Assembly: GCA_034432655.1 (NCBI GenBank)
Contig: DAOUBP010000062.1
Coordinates: 1 to 55,612, forward strand
Reading direction: 5' to 3'
DNA from: DAOUBP01 sp034432655
GTDB lineage: Bacteria; Chloroflexota; Anaerolineae; CG2-30-64-16
DNA length: 55,612 nucleotides
Notes under the pieces: model-generated
Seen by the model: only the letters and a program-made list of their open reading frames with translations
The model's database searches: none
What the model was told of the DNA's origin: nothing
Made by a program: the position numbers and the translations under genes
Part shown: positions 44,593 to 52,363 of the stretch, in pieces
How positions within the stretch are numbered: position 1 is the stretch's first letter
How the letters are laid out: each line of letters starts with the position of its first letter

Positions 44593-44691
44593 GTAGTTAC
44601 CGGTGGCAGACCCCGAGATGGCCGGCCATGTCCTCCCCCCATCGCCGGCATGAGAATATCCATGCTAAGTCTACTGCAAGGAGGAAATCAG

Positions 44692-45408
44692 ATGAAAAAC
44701 CGGTTCTTCCAGCTCGCGGCGCTCGTTCTTGTGTTTACGCTGATTCCGACTGTCTCTTATGCAGCAGGATGCGACCCCTCCAACATCGTCTTTAGCGAAA
44801 TAGATTACGATCAACCAGGCACGGATAACGCAGAGTTCATAGAGTTGCGGATCATCAGCGCAACCACACTCAGCAACTGTCAATTGCGTCTGATAAACGG
44901 GGCAACACCCAGCTCACCGACAGAGTATCGCATAATTGACCTTTCCGGGACATATCCCGCGAATAAGTATCTCGTAATTGGGAGCACTGGCGTTACCGGG
45001 CGCGATATCACGATCGGCGGAAACTGTGCTACCGATTGCATTCAAAACGGTTCTAATGACGGCTTTGCCTTAGTTGATACTTCAGGAGCCGGATCTCTGG
45101 TTTGGTTCATCTCCTATGAAGGCCAGATTACCAACTACAATCCTGGAGACGGAAGCTCAAACAGCTCGGAAAATCTTCCGGTGAGTGAAGATAATAATGC
45201 ACCCAACAAGAGTATCAATAACGGCCCTGCAATAGGGATCACGGATGCTTACCTGAGTGAGGCGCCAACTCCAGGTGCCTCTGGCCCAAACTTGATTTCG
45301 CTGAGCAATCTGGCTGCAGCTCCGGCCGTACCTGCTCTTCCTCTCCTCGGCCTGCTGGCCTTGGGAGGCGCGGCACTTTATCATCGGCGCCGTAACCGAC
45401 TTACATGA
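44692..45408 (+). CDS. Secreted lamin-tail-domain protein with C-terminal anchor
   Basis: The 238-residue protein has a signal peptide (cleavage near VSYA/AGCD, about 24) and a lamin-tail domain (about 28-150: NIVFSEIDYDQPGTDNAEFI ... ANKYLVIGS). A linker follows, and the C-terminus is a hydrophobic helix and basic end (VPALPLLGLLALGGAALYHRRR). That tail looks like a sorting signal of the exosortase/archaeosortase sort, but no such enzyme is in the window. AAGGAGG sits 7 nt before the ATG. The DNA is AT-richer than its neighbours. Its stop overlaps the next start (ATGA), tying it to the HPr-kinase-like gene. Confidence 0.82.
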   Translation: MKNRFFQLAALVLVFTLIPTVSYAAGCDPSNIVFSEIDYDQPGTDNAEFIELRIISATTLSNCQLRLINGATPSSPTEYRIIDLSGTYPANKYLVIGSTGVTGRDITIGGNCATDCIQNGSNDGFALVDTSGAGSLVWFISYEGQITNYNPGDGSSNSSENLPVSEDNNAPNKSINNGPAIGITDAYLSEAPTPGASGPNLISLSNLAAAPAVPALPLLGLLALGGAALYHRRRNRLT

Positions 45409-46229
45409 CCGATCTGTTACTGGCAGGCTGGCGCGTACGGCTGCTTTGCACACCGGTCGCGCTGGCCAAAGCAGCTGAGGCCCGCTACGCCGCATTCGTC
45501 GCTGCCGAGGACGGGCCGGCCGATCTGACGATCCAGGTTGTCGCGCGGCCGGCCGGCCCGTGTGGGCCGGCCGTGCATCTGTTGGAGGCAGCGCTGGTGC
45601 CCGATGCAGCAGGGTATCGGCTGGAAGCGGACGGGGTCTCGGCCGACATTCAGCTCGCCCAGGGCCGCGCTGGCGTGACGCTGCCGGCCGACGAACCGCT
45701 GAGCGGCCTGGAATACTTCTTGCGCATCGCCTGCGCGCTGCTGGCGTTCCGCGAAGGAGGACTGCTGCTGCACGCGGCGGGTTTGCTGGCCGACGGCAAC
45801 GCTTATCTTTTCACCGGGGTCAGTGGCAGCGGCAAATCAACGGTGACTGCGCTGTCGCCCCATGCGCTTGCGCTCAGCGATGACCTGGTGCTGCTGCGGC
45901 CGATGGATGGTCGCTGGATCGCGCACGGCACCCCGTTCTGGAACCCGGAGGCCGCAGCCCGCGCCGGGCAGACGGCCAGCGCACCGGTTGTGGGGATCTA
46001 CAAACTGGTGAAAGCAGCTGAAGTGCGATTGGAGCCCCTTTCATCGGCCGGCGCAGCGGCCGAACTGGCGGCCAACTGTCCGGTAGTGAACGGCCGGCCC
46101 GAGCTGCTGCCCGAGCTGTTGGCCCGTTGTCGAGCGTTGGCCCGCGCAGTACCGACACAACGGTTGTATTTCCGCAAGGATGCCAGCTTTTGGAAACTAA
46201 TTCAGGAGGTGCAAACTGATGCAAGCTAA
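45405..46229 (+). CDS. HPr-kinase-like ATPase (RiPP-associated type)
   Basis: The 274-residue protein has a P-loop GVSGSGKS (138-145, Lys144) and LALSDDLVLLRP, typical of the HPr-kinase-like fold. It lacks the N-terminal domain of true HprK and no HPr gene is near. Stand-alone homologues occur in lasso-peptide clusters, where one (in paeninodin) phosphorylates the peptide's C-terminal Ser. Here it is translationally coupled to the gene upstream (ATGA) and overlaps the PqqD-like gene by 11 bp. A peptide ending in Ser-Asp is encoded 455 nt downstream of its stop. Target assignment is inference. Confidence 0.82.
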   Translation: MTDLLLAGWRVRLLCTPVALAKAAEARYAAFVAAEDGPADLTIQVVARPAGPCGPAVHLLEAALVPDAAGYRLEADGVSADIQLAQGRAGVTLPADEPLSGLEYFLRIACALLAFREGGLLLHAAGLLADGNAYLFTGVSGSGKSTVTALSPHALALSDDLVLLRPMDGRWIAHGTPFWNPEAAARAGQTASAPVVGIYKLVKAAEVRLEPLSSAGAAAELAANCPVVNGRPELLPELLARCRALARAVPTQRLYFRKDASFWKLIQEVQTDAS

Positions 46230-46494
46230 CGCAGTCCCCGTCCATGCGCCCGGGGTGATCAGCCGGCTGATGGACGGCGAGGCGGTCCTGGTACACCCTG
46301 CCCAGGGCAAAGTGCGCGTGCTGAACACAGTGGGCGCGCGGATCTGGGAGCTGGCGGACGGCAGCCGTGATCTGGCTGCCGTGGCCGAGGCGATCGCTGC
46401 AGAATATGATGTATCGTTGGCACGCGCGCTGGCCGATGTGATCGCGTTTTGCGAGGACCTGGCCCGCCGCGGGGTGATGGTCGTGCAGGAGTGA
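46219..46494 (+). CDS. PqqD-family RiPP recognition protein
   Basis: The 91-residue protein shows the PqqD pattern: a beta strand region GVISRLMDGEAVLVHPAQGKV, then LNTVGARIWELADGSRDLAA and a helical part VAEAIAAEYDVSLARALADV. PqqD domains bind leader peptides of ribosomally made, modified peptides (RRE). The start lies inside the end of the HPr-kinase-like gene and CAGGAGG precedes it. The likely client is the 40-residue peptide at 46684. No radical SAM, asparagine-synthetase-like or transglutaminase-like gene is in the window. Confidence 0.88.
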   Translation: MQANAVPVHAPGVISRLMDGEAVLVHPAQGKVRVLNTVGARIWELADGSRDLAAVAEAIAAEYDVSLARALADVIAFCEDLARRGVMVVQE

Positions 46495-46530
46495 GCCCAC
46501 AAAAGGGTGGCCAACGGGCTGCTGCCGAGT

Positions 46531-46558
46531 TTGACAGGAAACAAAATAGTGGTACAAT
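46531..46558 (+). promoter_or_regulatory. Promoter of the candidate precursor peptide
   Basis: TTGACA (46531-46536), a 16-bp spacer and TACAAT (46553-46558) give the peptide its own strong transcription start, about 120 nt before its ATG. Confidence 0.75.
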
Positions 46559-46611
46559 CTTGCCAGCATAAAGAATAGCTGAAAACAGCCTGTTAATCTT
46601 CTTCCTGCCGG

Positions 46612-46630
46612 CCGGCGTTTTGGACGCCGG
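46612..46630 (+). promoter_or_regulatory. Leader hairpin upstream of the peptide gene
   Basis: ccggcgt-tttgg-acgccgg forms a 7-bp stem in the 5' leader. It is too far from the start codon to mask the ribosome-binding site and may stabilise the mRNA. Confidence 0.4.
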
Positions 46631-46683
46631 TATGTGCTGCACTATTCAAATTGCTCTTGTATCATCAACCAAGGAGGAACCCC

Positions 46684-46806
46684 ATGGAACAGAGGCAAGA
46701 CTACCAGGTTTACGAGCAGCCAGCCGTGATCTACGAAGCCGATCTTGAGGTGCGTGCGGGCAGCCCGCTAGGCATTCCGGACCCGTTTGATCTTTTGTCA
46801 GATTGA
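46684..46806 (+). CDS. 40-residue candidate RiPP precursor peptide (possibly lasso-like)
   Basis: The ATG at 46684 lies 7 nt after a perfect AAGGAGG and is driven by its own promoter. The leader part, QVYEQPAVIYEADLEVR, carries a Y-x-x-P motif (Tyr10, Pro13) as in leaders bound by PqqD-type recognition proteins. The tail GSPLGIPDPFDLLSD (26-40) starts with Gly26 and has Asp33 eight residues on, a spacing that fits a G1-D8 lasso ring with a seven-residue tail ending Ser39-Asp40. The usual Thr at -2 is Arg here. The HPr-kinase-like and PqqD genes lie just upstream. Maturation genes of a lasso system are not seen, so the class is inferred. Confidence 0.7.
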   Translation: MEQRQDYQVYEQPAVIYEADLEVRAGSPLGIPDPFDLLSD

Positions 46807-47011
46807 TGAAACCCAGGGTTGTTGGCTCAGTCTCAGCCGACGATCGCTTGTGCTGTTTTCCGAGGTCATCCGGCCCTGGAAAAAATCACAGTCCATCCAG
46901 GGTATCTCTATGTGCCAAAACAGCAATTGTCCAGAAAATATGGCAATATATTTTTGGATGACCTTTTTGGTATATAGAGATAATTTCGTTTGCCTCATTA
47001 CTACAACCAGC
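46807..47011 (+). pseudogene. AT-richer stretch with possible gene remnant
   Basis: Between the peptide stop and the terminator the DNA is clearly AT-richer. One frame (46810-46980) reads as a plausible protein tail, ending HPGYLYVPKQQLSRKYGNIF then LDDLFGI and a stop, without a start codon or ribosome-binding site. A different frame has a 39-codon ATG frame at 46911 with weak support. I could not identify either; a decayed insert is the simplest view. Confidence 0.25.
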
Positions 47012-47051
47012 AACGGGCCAGCGTGAAACTACACGTTGGCCCGTTTGTCTT
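47012..47051 (+). terminator. Terminator after the peptide gene
   Basis: aacgggccagcgtg pairs with cacgttggcccgtt (14 bp, one G-T pair, 6-nt loop), then tgtctt. No promoter is visible between it and the amylase gene, so leak-through may express that gene. Confidence 0.85.
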
Positions 47052-47086
47052 CCACGACCCAAGAATCAAGAACTAGGAGGAGCCCC

Positions 47087-50000
47087 ATGACAACGCTCCA
47101 ACGAACTGGCAGGGCCTGGCTGATGGCAGCGGTGCTGATCTGCGGCCTGTTGACACTGAAAGCACCGATCGCAAATGCAGGTCCCGATGCGCTGGGCTGG
47201 GTGGGCAACCTGTGGCCGGCCAGTGGCTCCACCACCACGATCCCTGCAGGTGATAGCCTGGATATTTACGTGCAAGTCTGGAAGAGCGGCGTAACTGACA
47301 GCCCCGGCCAGGGTGCGGACATCACCTGCACGCTGCACTGGGGCCAGGTAGATGCGTTCGGCGGACCATGGTACAACATCACCGATACGCCGATGACCTA
47401 CAATACCGACATCGGCAACAACGACGAATACATGGCCACCATTGCGCCGGGGGCGGGCCTATACGAATTCACCGCCTACTGCACCGATCTGACCGACAAT
47501 GCCGTCACCTGGAGCGACAACCCCAACGGCAACGGCAAGCTGGAAGTACAGAGCCCCGGGCCGGCGTGCGACGCAGCCGCGCTGGACGACAATGCCGTGG
47601 TCTCCGCAGGACTGTTTCATAACACCTTTGCGCCCGAGTTCCGCGCCCCTGGCGGGGCGGTGACCAACGGCCAGGGCACCGTGACGTTGCGTTTCCGCAC
47701 CTGTGCCAGCGACGTGACGAGCGCCAGCATCCGCGTTTGGGACGACCGACTGAACGCTGAGACGATCTCGGCGCTGACTTACGAAGGGGACACCACGGAC
47801 CCGCTTGTGGGAAATGTCAGCTTCTGGCGGATTGACCTGCCGATCCCGACCGACCCCACCATTCTGTATTACGTCTTCATGGCGCAGGACGGCACTGCGA
47901 CGCGCTACTATCGGGATGATGACCCCAAATTCTATGGCGGCGGCACCGGGGTGCCGGAGAGCGACCAGGGCACGGCCTACTGGAATTCATTCCAGATCAC
48001 AGTGTACGATGCGAATTTCGACGTACCTGAATGGATGCGACGCGGCATCGTTTACCAGGTGTTCCCCGATCGCTTCCGCGACGGCAACTCGGCCAACAAC
48101 CCCAAGGCTGCCCGCTTCTACTACAACGAGCCGGGCGGCACCATTGTGCGCTCCAATACCACGACCTGGAACACCCCCATTTGCGATCCGCGCGGGGTTG
48201 TTTCCCCATCATGCCCCGGCAAGTATGGCCAGAACTTCTACGGCGGCGACCTGATCGGGCTGACCCAAAAGATCAACGACGGTTATTTCAGCAACCTGGG
48301 CGTCACGGTGATCTATTTGAACCCGATCTTCTACTCGCCATCCAACCACAAATACGACACAGCGAACTACAGCAAGATTGACCCGGATTTCGGAGGCAAA
48401 AGCGCCTGGCAGAACCTGGCGGCCGCCGCCAGCGCCAAGAACATCCGCCTGGTGCTGGACGGGGTGTTCAACCACACCTCGTCGGACAGCGCATATTTCG
48501 ACCTGTTCAAACGGTTCAACTACGCGGATAACATGATCAGCCCCTTGGGACCCGGCAGCGATGACAACATCAGCGCCTGCGAGAGCCCCAACTCCGTCCG
48601 TCGGCCCTGGTATTTCATCCCGGATATCGGCACGCCGGCCGGTGGCGTCACCGAGCGTTGCGACCCTGACGACGCGGATGATCCTGGCGGCGCATGGACG
48701 TTGACCTATGAGGCATGGTTCGGCTACGGCTCGCTGCCCAAGCTGAACTCAGCCAATCCCGGGGTGCGCGGCCTGTTCTACGCCAACGGCGCGACCTCCA
48801 TCGGCCCGCTCTGGGTCGCTGAGGGCGCCGACGGCTGGCGGCTGGATGTGGGCGGGGACGTAGACCCCGGGCTCACCAACGACCCGACCAATGACTTCTG
48901 GGAGGGGTTCAGGACAGCTATTCGCGATACCAGCCTGCAGACCCGAACAGTGCCGATCATGATCGGCGAAGAATGGGGGGACGCGTCACCGTGGCTGCTG
49001 GGCAACGAATGGGACAGCGCGATGAACTACCGCTTCCGCTCGGCCGTGCTGAGCTGGCTGTTCGAGGGCTGTGCGGGGAATGGCTGTACTGACGGCGTTA
49101 AGTTCGAGGACAACGACAGCAACGACGCCAGCGCCAGCGGCGCAATCTCGGCCATCACGCCGTCGCAGCTCGACGCCCGGCTGCGGGCCATCCAGGAGGA
49201 CTATCCGCCGCAGGCGTTCAAGGCGATGATGAACCTGGCCGGCTCGCACGACACCAACCGCCTGCGCTTCTTGCTGAAGAAGATCAACAACGACGACGAC
49301 GCGGCTGCGCTGCAGCGCATGCGGGAACTGTGGCTGTTGACCTACACCTACGCCGGAGCGCCCACCCTGTACTACGGCGATGAGATAGGCCTCAGCCAGG
49401 ACGGCGTGTGGGACGGCAGCACCTGGCAGGACGATCCATACAACCGGGCGCCGTTCCCGTGGGACGATACCCCCGGCGCCTTCACCGCCAATACCGACCT
49501 GCACGCCTTCGCGCGGCGGCTGGCCAGCATCCGGTTAGCCGTGCGGGCGTTGCAAGAAGGGGACGTGTTCCATGGCCTGTACATCAACGACGCGGAGCGC
49601 ACTTACGGGTTCGTGCGCTGGTTCAACTACAACACCGTGATGGTGGCGCTCAACCGTGACACGGTAACCCATACGGTAACCTTCACCAACATGGAACAAG
49701 ATCCCTTCTATTTGTTCGGCGGGCTGCCGTTCGTGGAGGTGTTGAGCAAACAGATTTATACGGTGGCAGAGGACCCAGACACCTTCGTCGCCTCGCTCAC
49801 CGTCGAGGTGCCGCCCAACGGCGGGGTTATCCTGCTGGAGCCTGGCACCGTGGATCGGCCACAGCCTCCCACCTTGCTGATCGGCCTGGACGGGCCGGAC
49901 GTGGGGCTGCGCTGGAACCCGGTGTACCGCGATACCAATTTGGGCGCCGAACTGCCGCTGTATCACGAGGTATGGCGTTCATCCACCGACCCATACTTCA

Positions 50001-50251
50001 TGCCCGGAGATGCCAGCGCCGTGCTCTTGCAGGGGGATGCCGTCCCGGCGGTGTTCGGCGCGGACGGCGGCCGCATCACCTATCGGGATGCAGGCGCAGT
50101 CGGCAAGCCGGATGAGCCCTACTTTTACATTGTGCGCGCGGTCAACGGCGCGGCCAGCGTCACGGATGACTATGGCGAAAGCGGTTATTCCGCGCCCTCG
50201 AACCGTAAAGGCAAGTTCGAGTTTGCCCTGGTGCCGGGGAGCGAGGAATAG
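47087..50251 (+). CDS. Secreted GH13 amylase (neopullulanase/maltogenic-amylase-like) with C-terminal FN3
   Basis: This 1054-residue protein has a signal peptide (cleavage near ANA/GPDA, about 28), an Ig-like N-terminal domain (about 30-155), a starch-binding/N domain (about 165-300) and a catalytic barrel from WMRRGIVYQVFPDRFRDGN (about 315). The catalytic residues are Asp587 (DGWRLDVGGD), Glu628 (IMIGEEWGD) and Asp722 (AGSHDTNR). A C-terminal FN3-like module (about 926-1040) contains YHEVWRSSTDPYFMPGD and ends GKFEFALVPG. It would hydrolyse starch or pullulan outside the cell. AGGAGG precedes the ATG at 47087; the earlier frame start lies before the terminator's end. Confidence 0.93.
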   Translation: MTTLQRTGRAWLMAAVLICGLLTLKAPIANAGPDALGWVGNLWPASGSTTTIPAGDSLDIYVQVWKSGVTDSPGQGADITCTLHWGQVDAFGGPWYNITDTPMTYNTDIGNNDEYMATIAPGAGLYEFTAYCTDLTDNAVTWSDNPNGNGKLEVQSPGPACDAAALDDNAVVSAGLFHNTFAPEFRAPGGAVTNGQGTVTLRFRTCASDVTSASIRVWDDRLNAETISALTYEGDTTDPLVGNVSFWRIDLPIPTDPTILYYVFMAQDGTATRYYRDDDPKFYGGGTGVPESDQGTAYWNSFQITVYDANFDVPEWMRRGIVYQVFPDRFRDGNSANNPKAARFYYNEPGGTIVRSNTTTWNTPICDPRGVVSPSCPGKYGQNFYGGDLIGLTQKINDGYFSNLGVTVIYLNPIFYSPSNHKYDTANYSKIDPDFGGKSAWQNLAAAASAKNIRLVLDGVFNHTSSDSAYFDLFKRFNYADNMISPLGPGSDDNISACESPNSVRRPWYFIPDIGTPAGGVTERCDPDDADDPGGAWTLTYEAWFGYGSLPKLNSANPGVRGLFYANGATSIGPLWVAEGADGWRLDVGGDVDPGLTNDPTNDFWEGFRTAIRDTSLQTRTVPIMIGEEWGDASPWLLGNEWDSAMNYRFRSAVLSWLFEGCAGNGCTDGVKFEDNDSNDASASGAISAITPSQLDARLRAIQEDYPPQAFKAMMNLAGSHDTNRLRFLLKKINNDDDAAALQRMRELWLLTYTYAGAPTLYYGDEIGLSQDGVWDGSTWQDDPYNRAPFPWDDTPGAFTANTDLHAFARRLASIRLAVRALQEGDVFHGLYINDAERTYGFVRWFNYNTVMVALNRDTVTHTVTFTNMEQDPFYLFGGLPFVEVLSKQIYTVAEDPDTFVASLTVEVPPNGGVILLEPGTVDRPQPPTLLIGLDGPDVGLRWNPVYRDTNLGAELPLYHEVWRSSTDPYFMPGDASAVLLQGDAVPAVFGADGGRITYRDAGAVGKPDEPYFYIVRAVNGAASVTDDYGESGYSAPSNRKGKFEFALVPGSEE

Positions 50252-50283
50252 GACGAAGGATGCAAAGGATGCAGATGAGATGA
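50249..50283. repeat. Word-repeat spacer (gaaggatgca units)
   Basis: ggatgcaaaggatgcagatg words overlap the end of the amylase gene and the start of the spacer before the next promoter. Confidence 0.4.
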
Positions 50284-50332
50284 TGGGCGCAAGTCCAAAG
50301 CGGCGCGCATTCGTTTTGCCCCGCGACGCAGC

Positions 50333-50362
50333 TTGACAAGCGCTCATGCGGAGCTGTATAAT
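50333..50362 (+). promoter_or_regulatory. Consensus promoter of the repeat-domain surface protein
   Basis: TTGACA (50333-50338), an 18-bp spacer and TATAAT (50357-50362), followed by a 65-nt leader. Confidence 0.88.
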
Positions 50363-50434
50363 GCGACTGTCATAAAGGGACACCTTACCGCGCACGGCCA
50401 GGCCGCAGGCCGTCGTTTCACCAGGAGGAAACAG

Positions 50435-51136
50435 ATGAAACAGACTTTTTCGACCCTCGTAGCAATCGCCTTGTTAGTAGGGCTGGGCGCGCTGGCCGTG
50501 CTGGCGTTGCCGAACGGGCAGGCAGCGCTGAATCCGGCGCCAGTGGCAGTTGCTGCCCAGGTAGCCGCCGGGCCGGAAGCACCACTTGGCACGAATAAGT
50601 ACAACGTGATTGCGATGCCACTGGATTCCCAAAATCAGTTTAGTAATGGAGGATTTACCTGGGATGCCCAAGGGCTGGCACAATTTGTGGGTACAGGAGT
50701 CAAACAAGTCCTAACTTGGAATGCCAGTTCTCAAACGTACTTGTCTTGGGATGTAGATCTGGGAGATGGTGACAATTTTAGTTTGCAAGTAGGTGGTGTC
50801 TACTGGTTACTCCTAGACAACACCGCCGCAAATATTGTCAGTTTCGTAGGTGACGTACCCACACAGGGTTCAGTTTCCTTCAGTTTGGTGCGCCCTACTA
50901 GCGGAGGATGTTTGCTGAACGATATTTCCATTCCCTTAGATCAAAGCGGGATAACAACTCCTCAACAGTTAGCCGATGCTATTGGTAATACAGCCCAGGT
51001 TTTACAATGGAACGCCTCTACTCAGACCTTTCTCTCCTGGGATGCTGTCTTACAAGACGGAGACAATTTTACAATCAAAATTGGTTACCCGTATCGCGTC
51101 TGCCTGCAGACAGGCGGTGCTACCACGTGGCCGTGA
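50435..51136 (+). CDS. Secreted protein with two tandem copies of a novel beta domain
   Basis: This 233-residue protein starts at ATG 50435 (AGGAGG 7 nt upstream). A signal peptide (about 1-31) is followed by two similar units. Unit 1 (about 55-135) has NVIAMPLDSQNQF...GVKQVLTWNASSQTYLSWDV. Unit 2 (about 150-228) has NDISIPLDQSGIT...AQVLQWNASTQTFLSWDAVL. Each unit ends with GDNF then a hydrophobic strand. No family is recognised. The coding DNA after residue 60 is notably AT-richer than the surroundings. There is no C-terminal membrane segment, so the protein is probably released or bound by other means. Confidence 0.75.
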   Translation: MKQTFSTLVAIALLVGLGALAVLALPNGQAALNPAPVAVAAQVAAGPEAPLGTNKYNVIAMPLDSQNQFSNGGFTWDAQGLAQFVGTGVKQVLTWNASSQTYLSWDVDLGDGDNFSLQVGGVYWLLLDNTAANIVSFVGDVPTQGSVSFSLVRPTSGGCLLNDISIPLDQSGITTPQQLADAIGNTAQVLQWNASTQTFLSWDAVLQDGDNFTIKIGYPYRVCLQTGGATTWP

Positions 51137-51206
51137 TAGATTCTTAGTGAAATCCATAATGAAAAACCTGTAAAATGTGTTTACAAAACAAGAAAGGATT
51201 GTCTCC

Positions 51207-51968
51207 ATGAAAAGAATTCTTGCATTGTTTGCTGTGACCACGCTGATGTCGCTCATCGCGGTGCCCACAGTTTTAGGCGTTACCTCAGGGCCACCAAAAT
51301 ATGACGCCTGGGTACAAGTAGCCAACCCAGATACTCCAAATTCCGGAACTGACCTGGATAACCTTTGGGTAAGAGCTAGCACTGTGAATTGCACACCTGA
51401 TCGTGTCACGTATTTGCAATGGGACCTGGCTGATATACCAGATGGTGTAACCATAGCCTCCGCAACTCTAACTCTGTATGCAAATGGGTTGTCGGGTGAC
51501 TTTTCGATACCCCGAAATGTAACGTTATATCAATTGCTGAATGATAGTTGGAACGACAGCGTGACATGGAATACAGTAAATCCCGGAACAACGCCTGGTG
51601 CAGGTCCGAATCTAGGTGCCGCAATTCAAACCATTGGCGTGCAAACCATGGGTCCGGTGACTTTTAGTAATAGCAACCTTGTTTCTTACCTTCAAAGCCA
51701 AGCAGCTGGCGATAATATCGCTAGTTTCGCACTGGAGATGACCGACAACTGTACGGCAGGTTCAACTGGTGTTCGCTTTGATTCAAGCAATAAGGTAAAC
51801 GGCATATCACCCCAACTGATGATTTATGACCCGAATGCTGTAACGATTGCCACCTTTACTACCGACACCCCCGCGTCCACCTGGCCGCTGTATGCCGGGC
51901 TGGGTGCGCTGGTGGTGATCGCGGCGGCCGGAGTGGCATGGTCGCGGCGGCGGGCAGTGCAGCGGTAG
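51207..51968 (+). CDS. Secreted DNRLRE-type protein with C-terminal membrane anchor
   Basis: This 253-residue protein has a signal peptide (cleavage near VLG/VTSG, about 25) and a beta-rich domain of the DNRLRE/carbohydrate-binding kind: VTYLQWDLADIPDGVTIASA, then TLYQLLNDSWNDSVTWNTVN. A linker follows, and the C-terminus is TWPLYAGLGALVVIAAAGVA then WSRRRAVQR. The start at 51207 is preferred to 51177 because AAAGGA is 8 nt before it. The gene is AT-rich up to the anchor, where it becomes GC-rich like the rest of the genome, as if a foreign domain were joined to a local anchor. Confidence 0.75.
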   Translation: MKRILALFAVTTLMSLIAVPTVLGVTSGPPKYDAWVQVANPDTPNSGTDLDNLWVRASTVNCTPDRVTYLQWDLADIPDGVTIASATLTLYANGLSGDFSIPRNVTLYQLLNDSWNDSVTWNTVNPGTTPGAGPNLGAAIQTIGVQTMGPVTFSNSNLVSYLQSQAAGDNIASFALEMTDNCTAGSTGVRFDSSNKVNGISPQLMIYDPNAVTIATFTTDTPASTWPLYAGLGALVVIAAAGVAWSRRRAVQR

Positions 51969-52004
51969 GGAGCTGCGGTTGGGCCAATAGAATAGCGCGG
52001 TGCA

Positions 52005-52041
52005 GCACGGCGGTCATCGTGAGGTGGCCGCCGTGTTTTTG
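52005..52041 (+). terminator. Rho-independent terminator after the DNRLRE-type gene
   Basis: cacggcgg pairs with ccgccgtg across a 14-nt loop and is followed by TTTTTG. The gene-free stretch 51969-52363 also holds repeats of ggatgcttcgc (about 52079 and 52121) and the hairpin at 52244. Confidence 0.88.
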
Positions 52042-52243
52042 TTGGGGGGAGAGGTGCCGGGAGACTGGAACTCCTAAAGGATGCTTCGCGCGCACGGCTA
52101 CCATTACAAAGTCTCACAGGGATGCTTCGCCATCGGCCCGCGGCGACTGATGGCAACCGCCGAGCCCACGCAGGTGGGCCTTGCAACGGTCGCTGCGGTT
52201 TCTAATAGGGAGCGCAGATAGAACACGCACAATCGGAGCGCGG

Positions 52244-52278
52244 CATCCTCAGATGCCGCCTGTTCGCATCTGAGGATG
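52244..52278. repeat. Perfect 13-bp inverted repeat
   Basis: catcctcagatgc (52244-52256) and gcatctgaggatg (52266-52278) pair perfectly around a 9-nt loop, about 85 nt before the phosphatase start. It could be a leader hairpin or another short palindromic repeat. Confidence 0.65.
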
Positions 52279-52363
52279 TGAATTTCGCTATGTGTGATGT
52301 CTATCTGTTGTCTCCATGAGCGCCGGAGTTTTGATCGTAATCTCTCGCGACAACCAGACAACC

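Noticed and set aside
44692..45408. PEP-CTERM or LPxTG protein
   Set aside because: The tail is helix plus RRR, but the defining PEP or LPxTG motif is not clear and no exosortase is in the window.
45405..46229. True HPr kinase/phosphorylase for catabolite control
   Set aside because: It lacks the usual N-terminal domain and there is no HPr or PTS gene near; its overlap with a PqqD gene points to a peptide-related role.
44692..46806. Complete lasso-peptide cluster
   Set aside because: No asparagine-synthetase-like cyclase, transglutaminase-like protease or transporter gene is present; only a candidate precursor, a PqqD-like protein and an HPr-kinase-like protein are seen.
46787..47026. 79-codon plus-strand frame after the peptide
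   Set aside because: It starts with TTG inside the peptide gene, has no ribosome-binding site and shows no recognisable domain.
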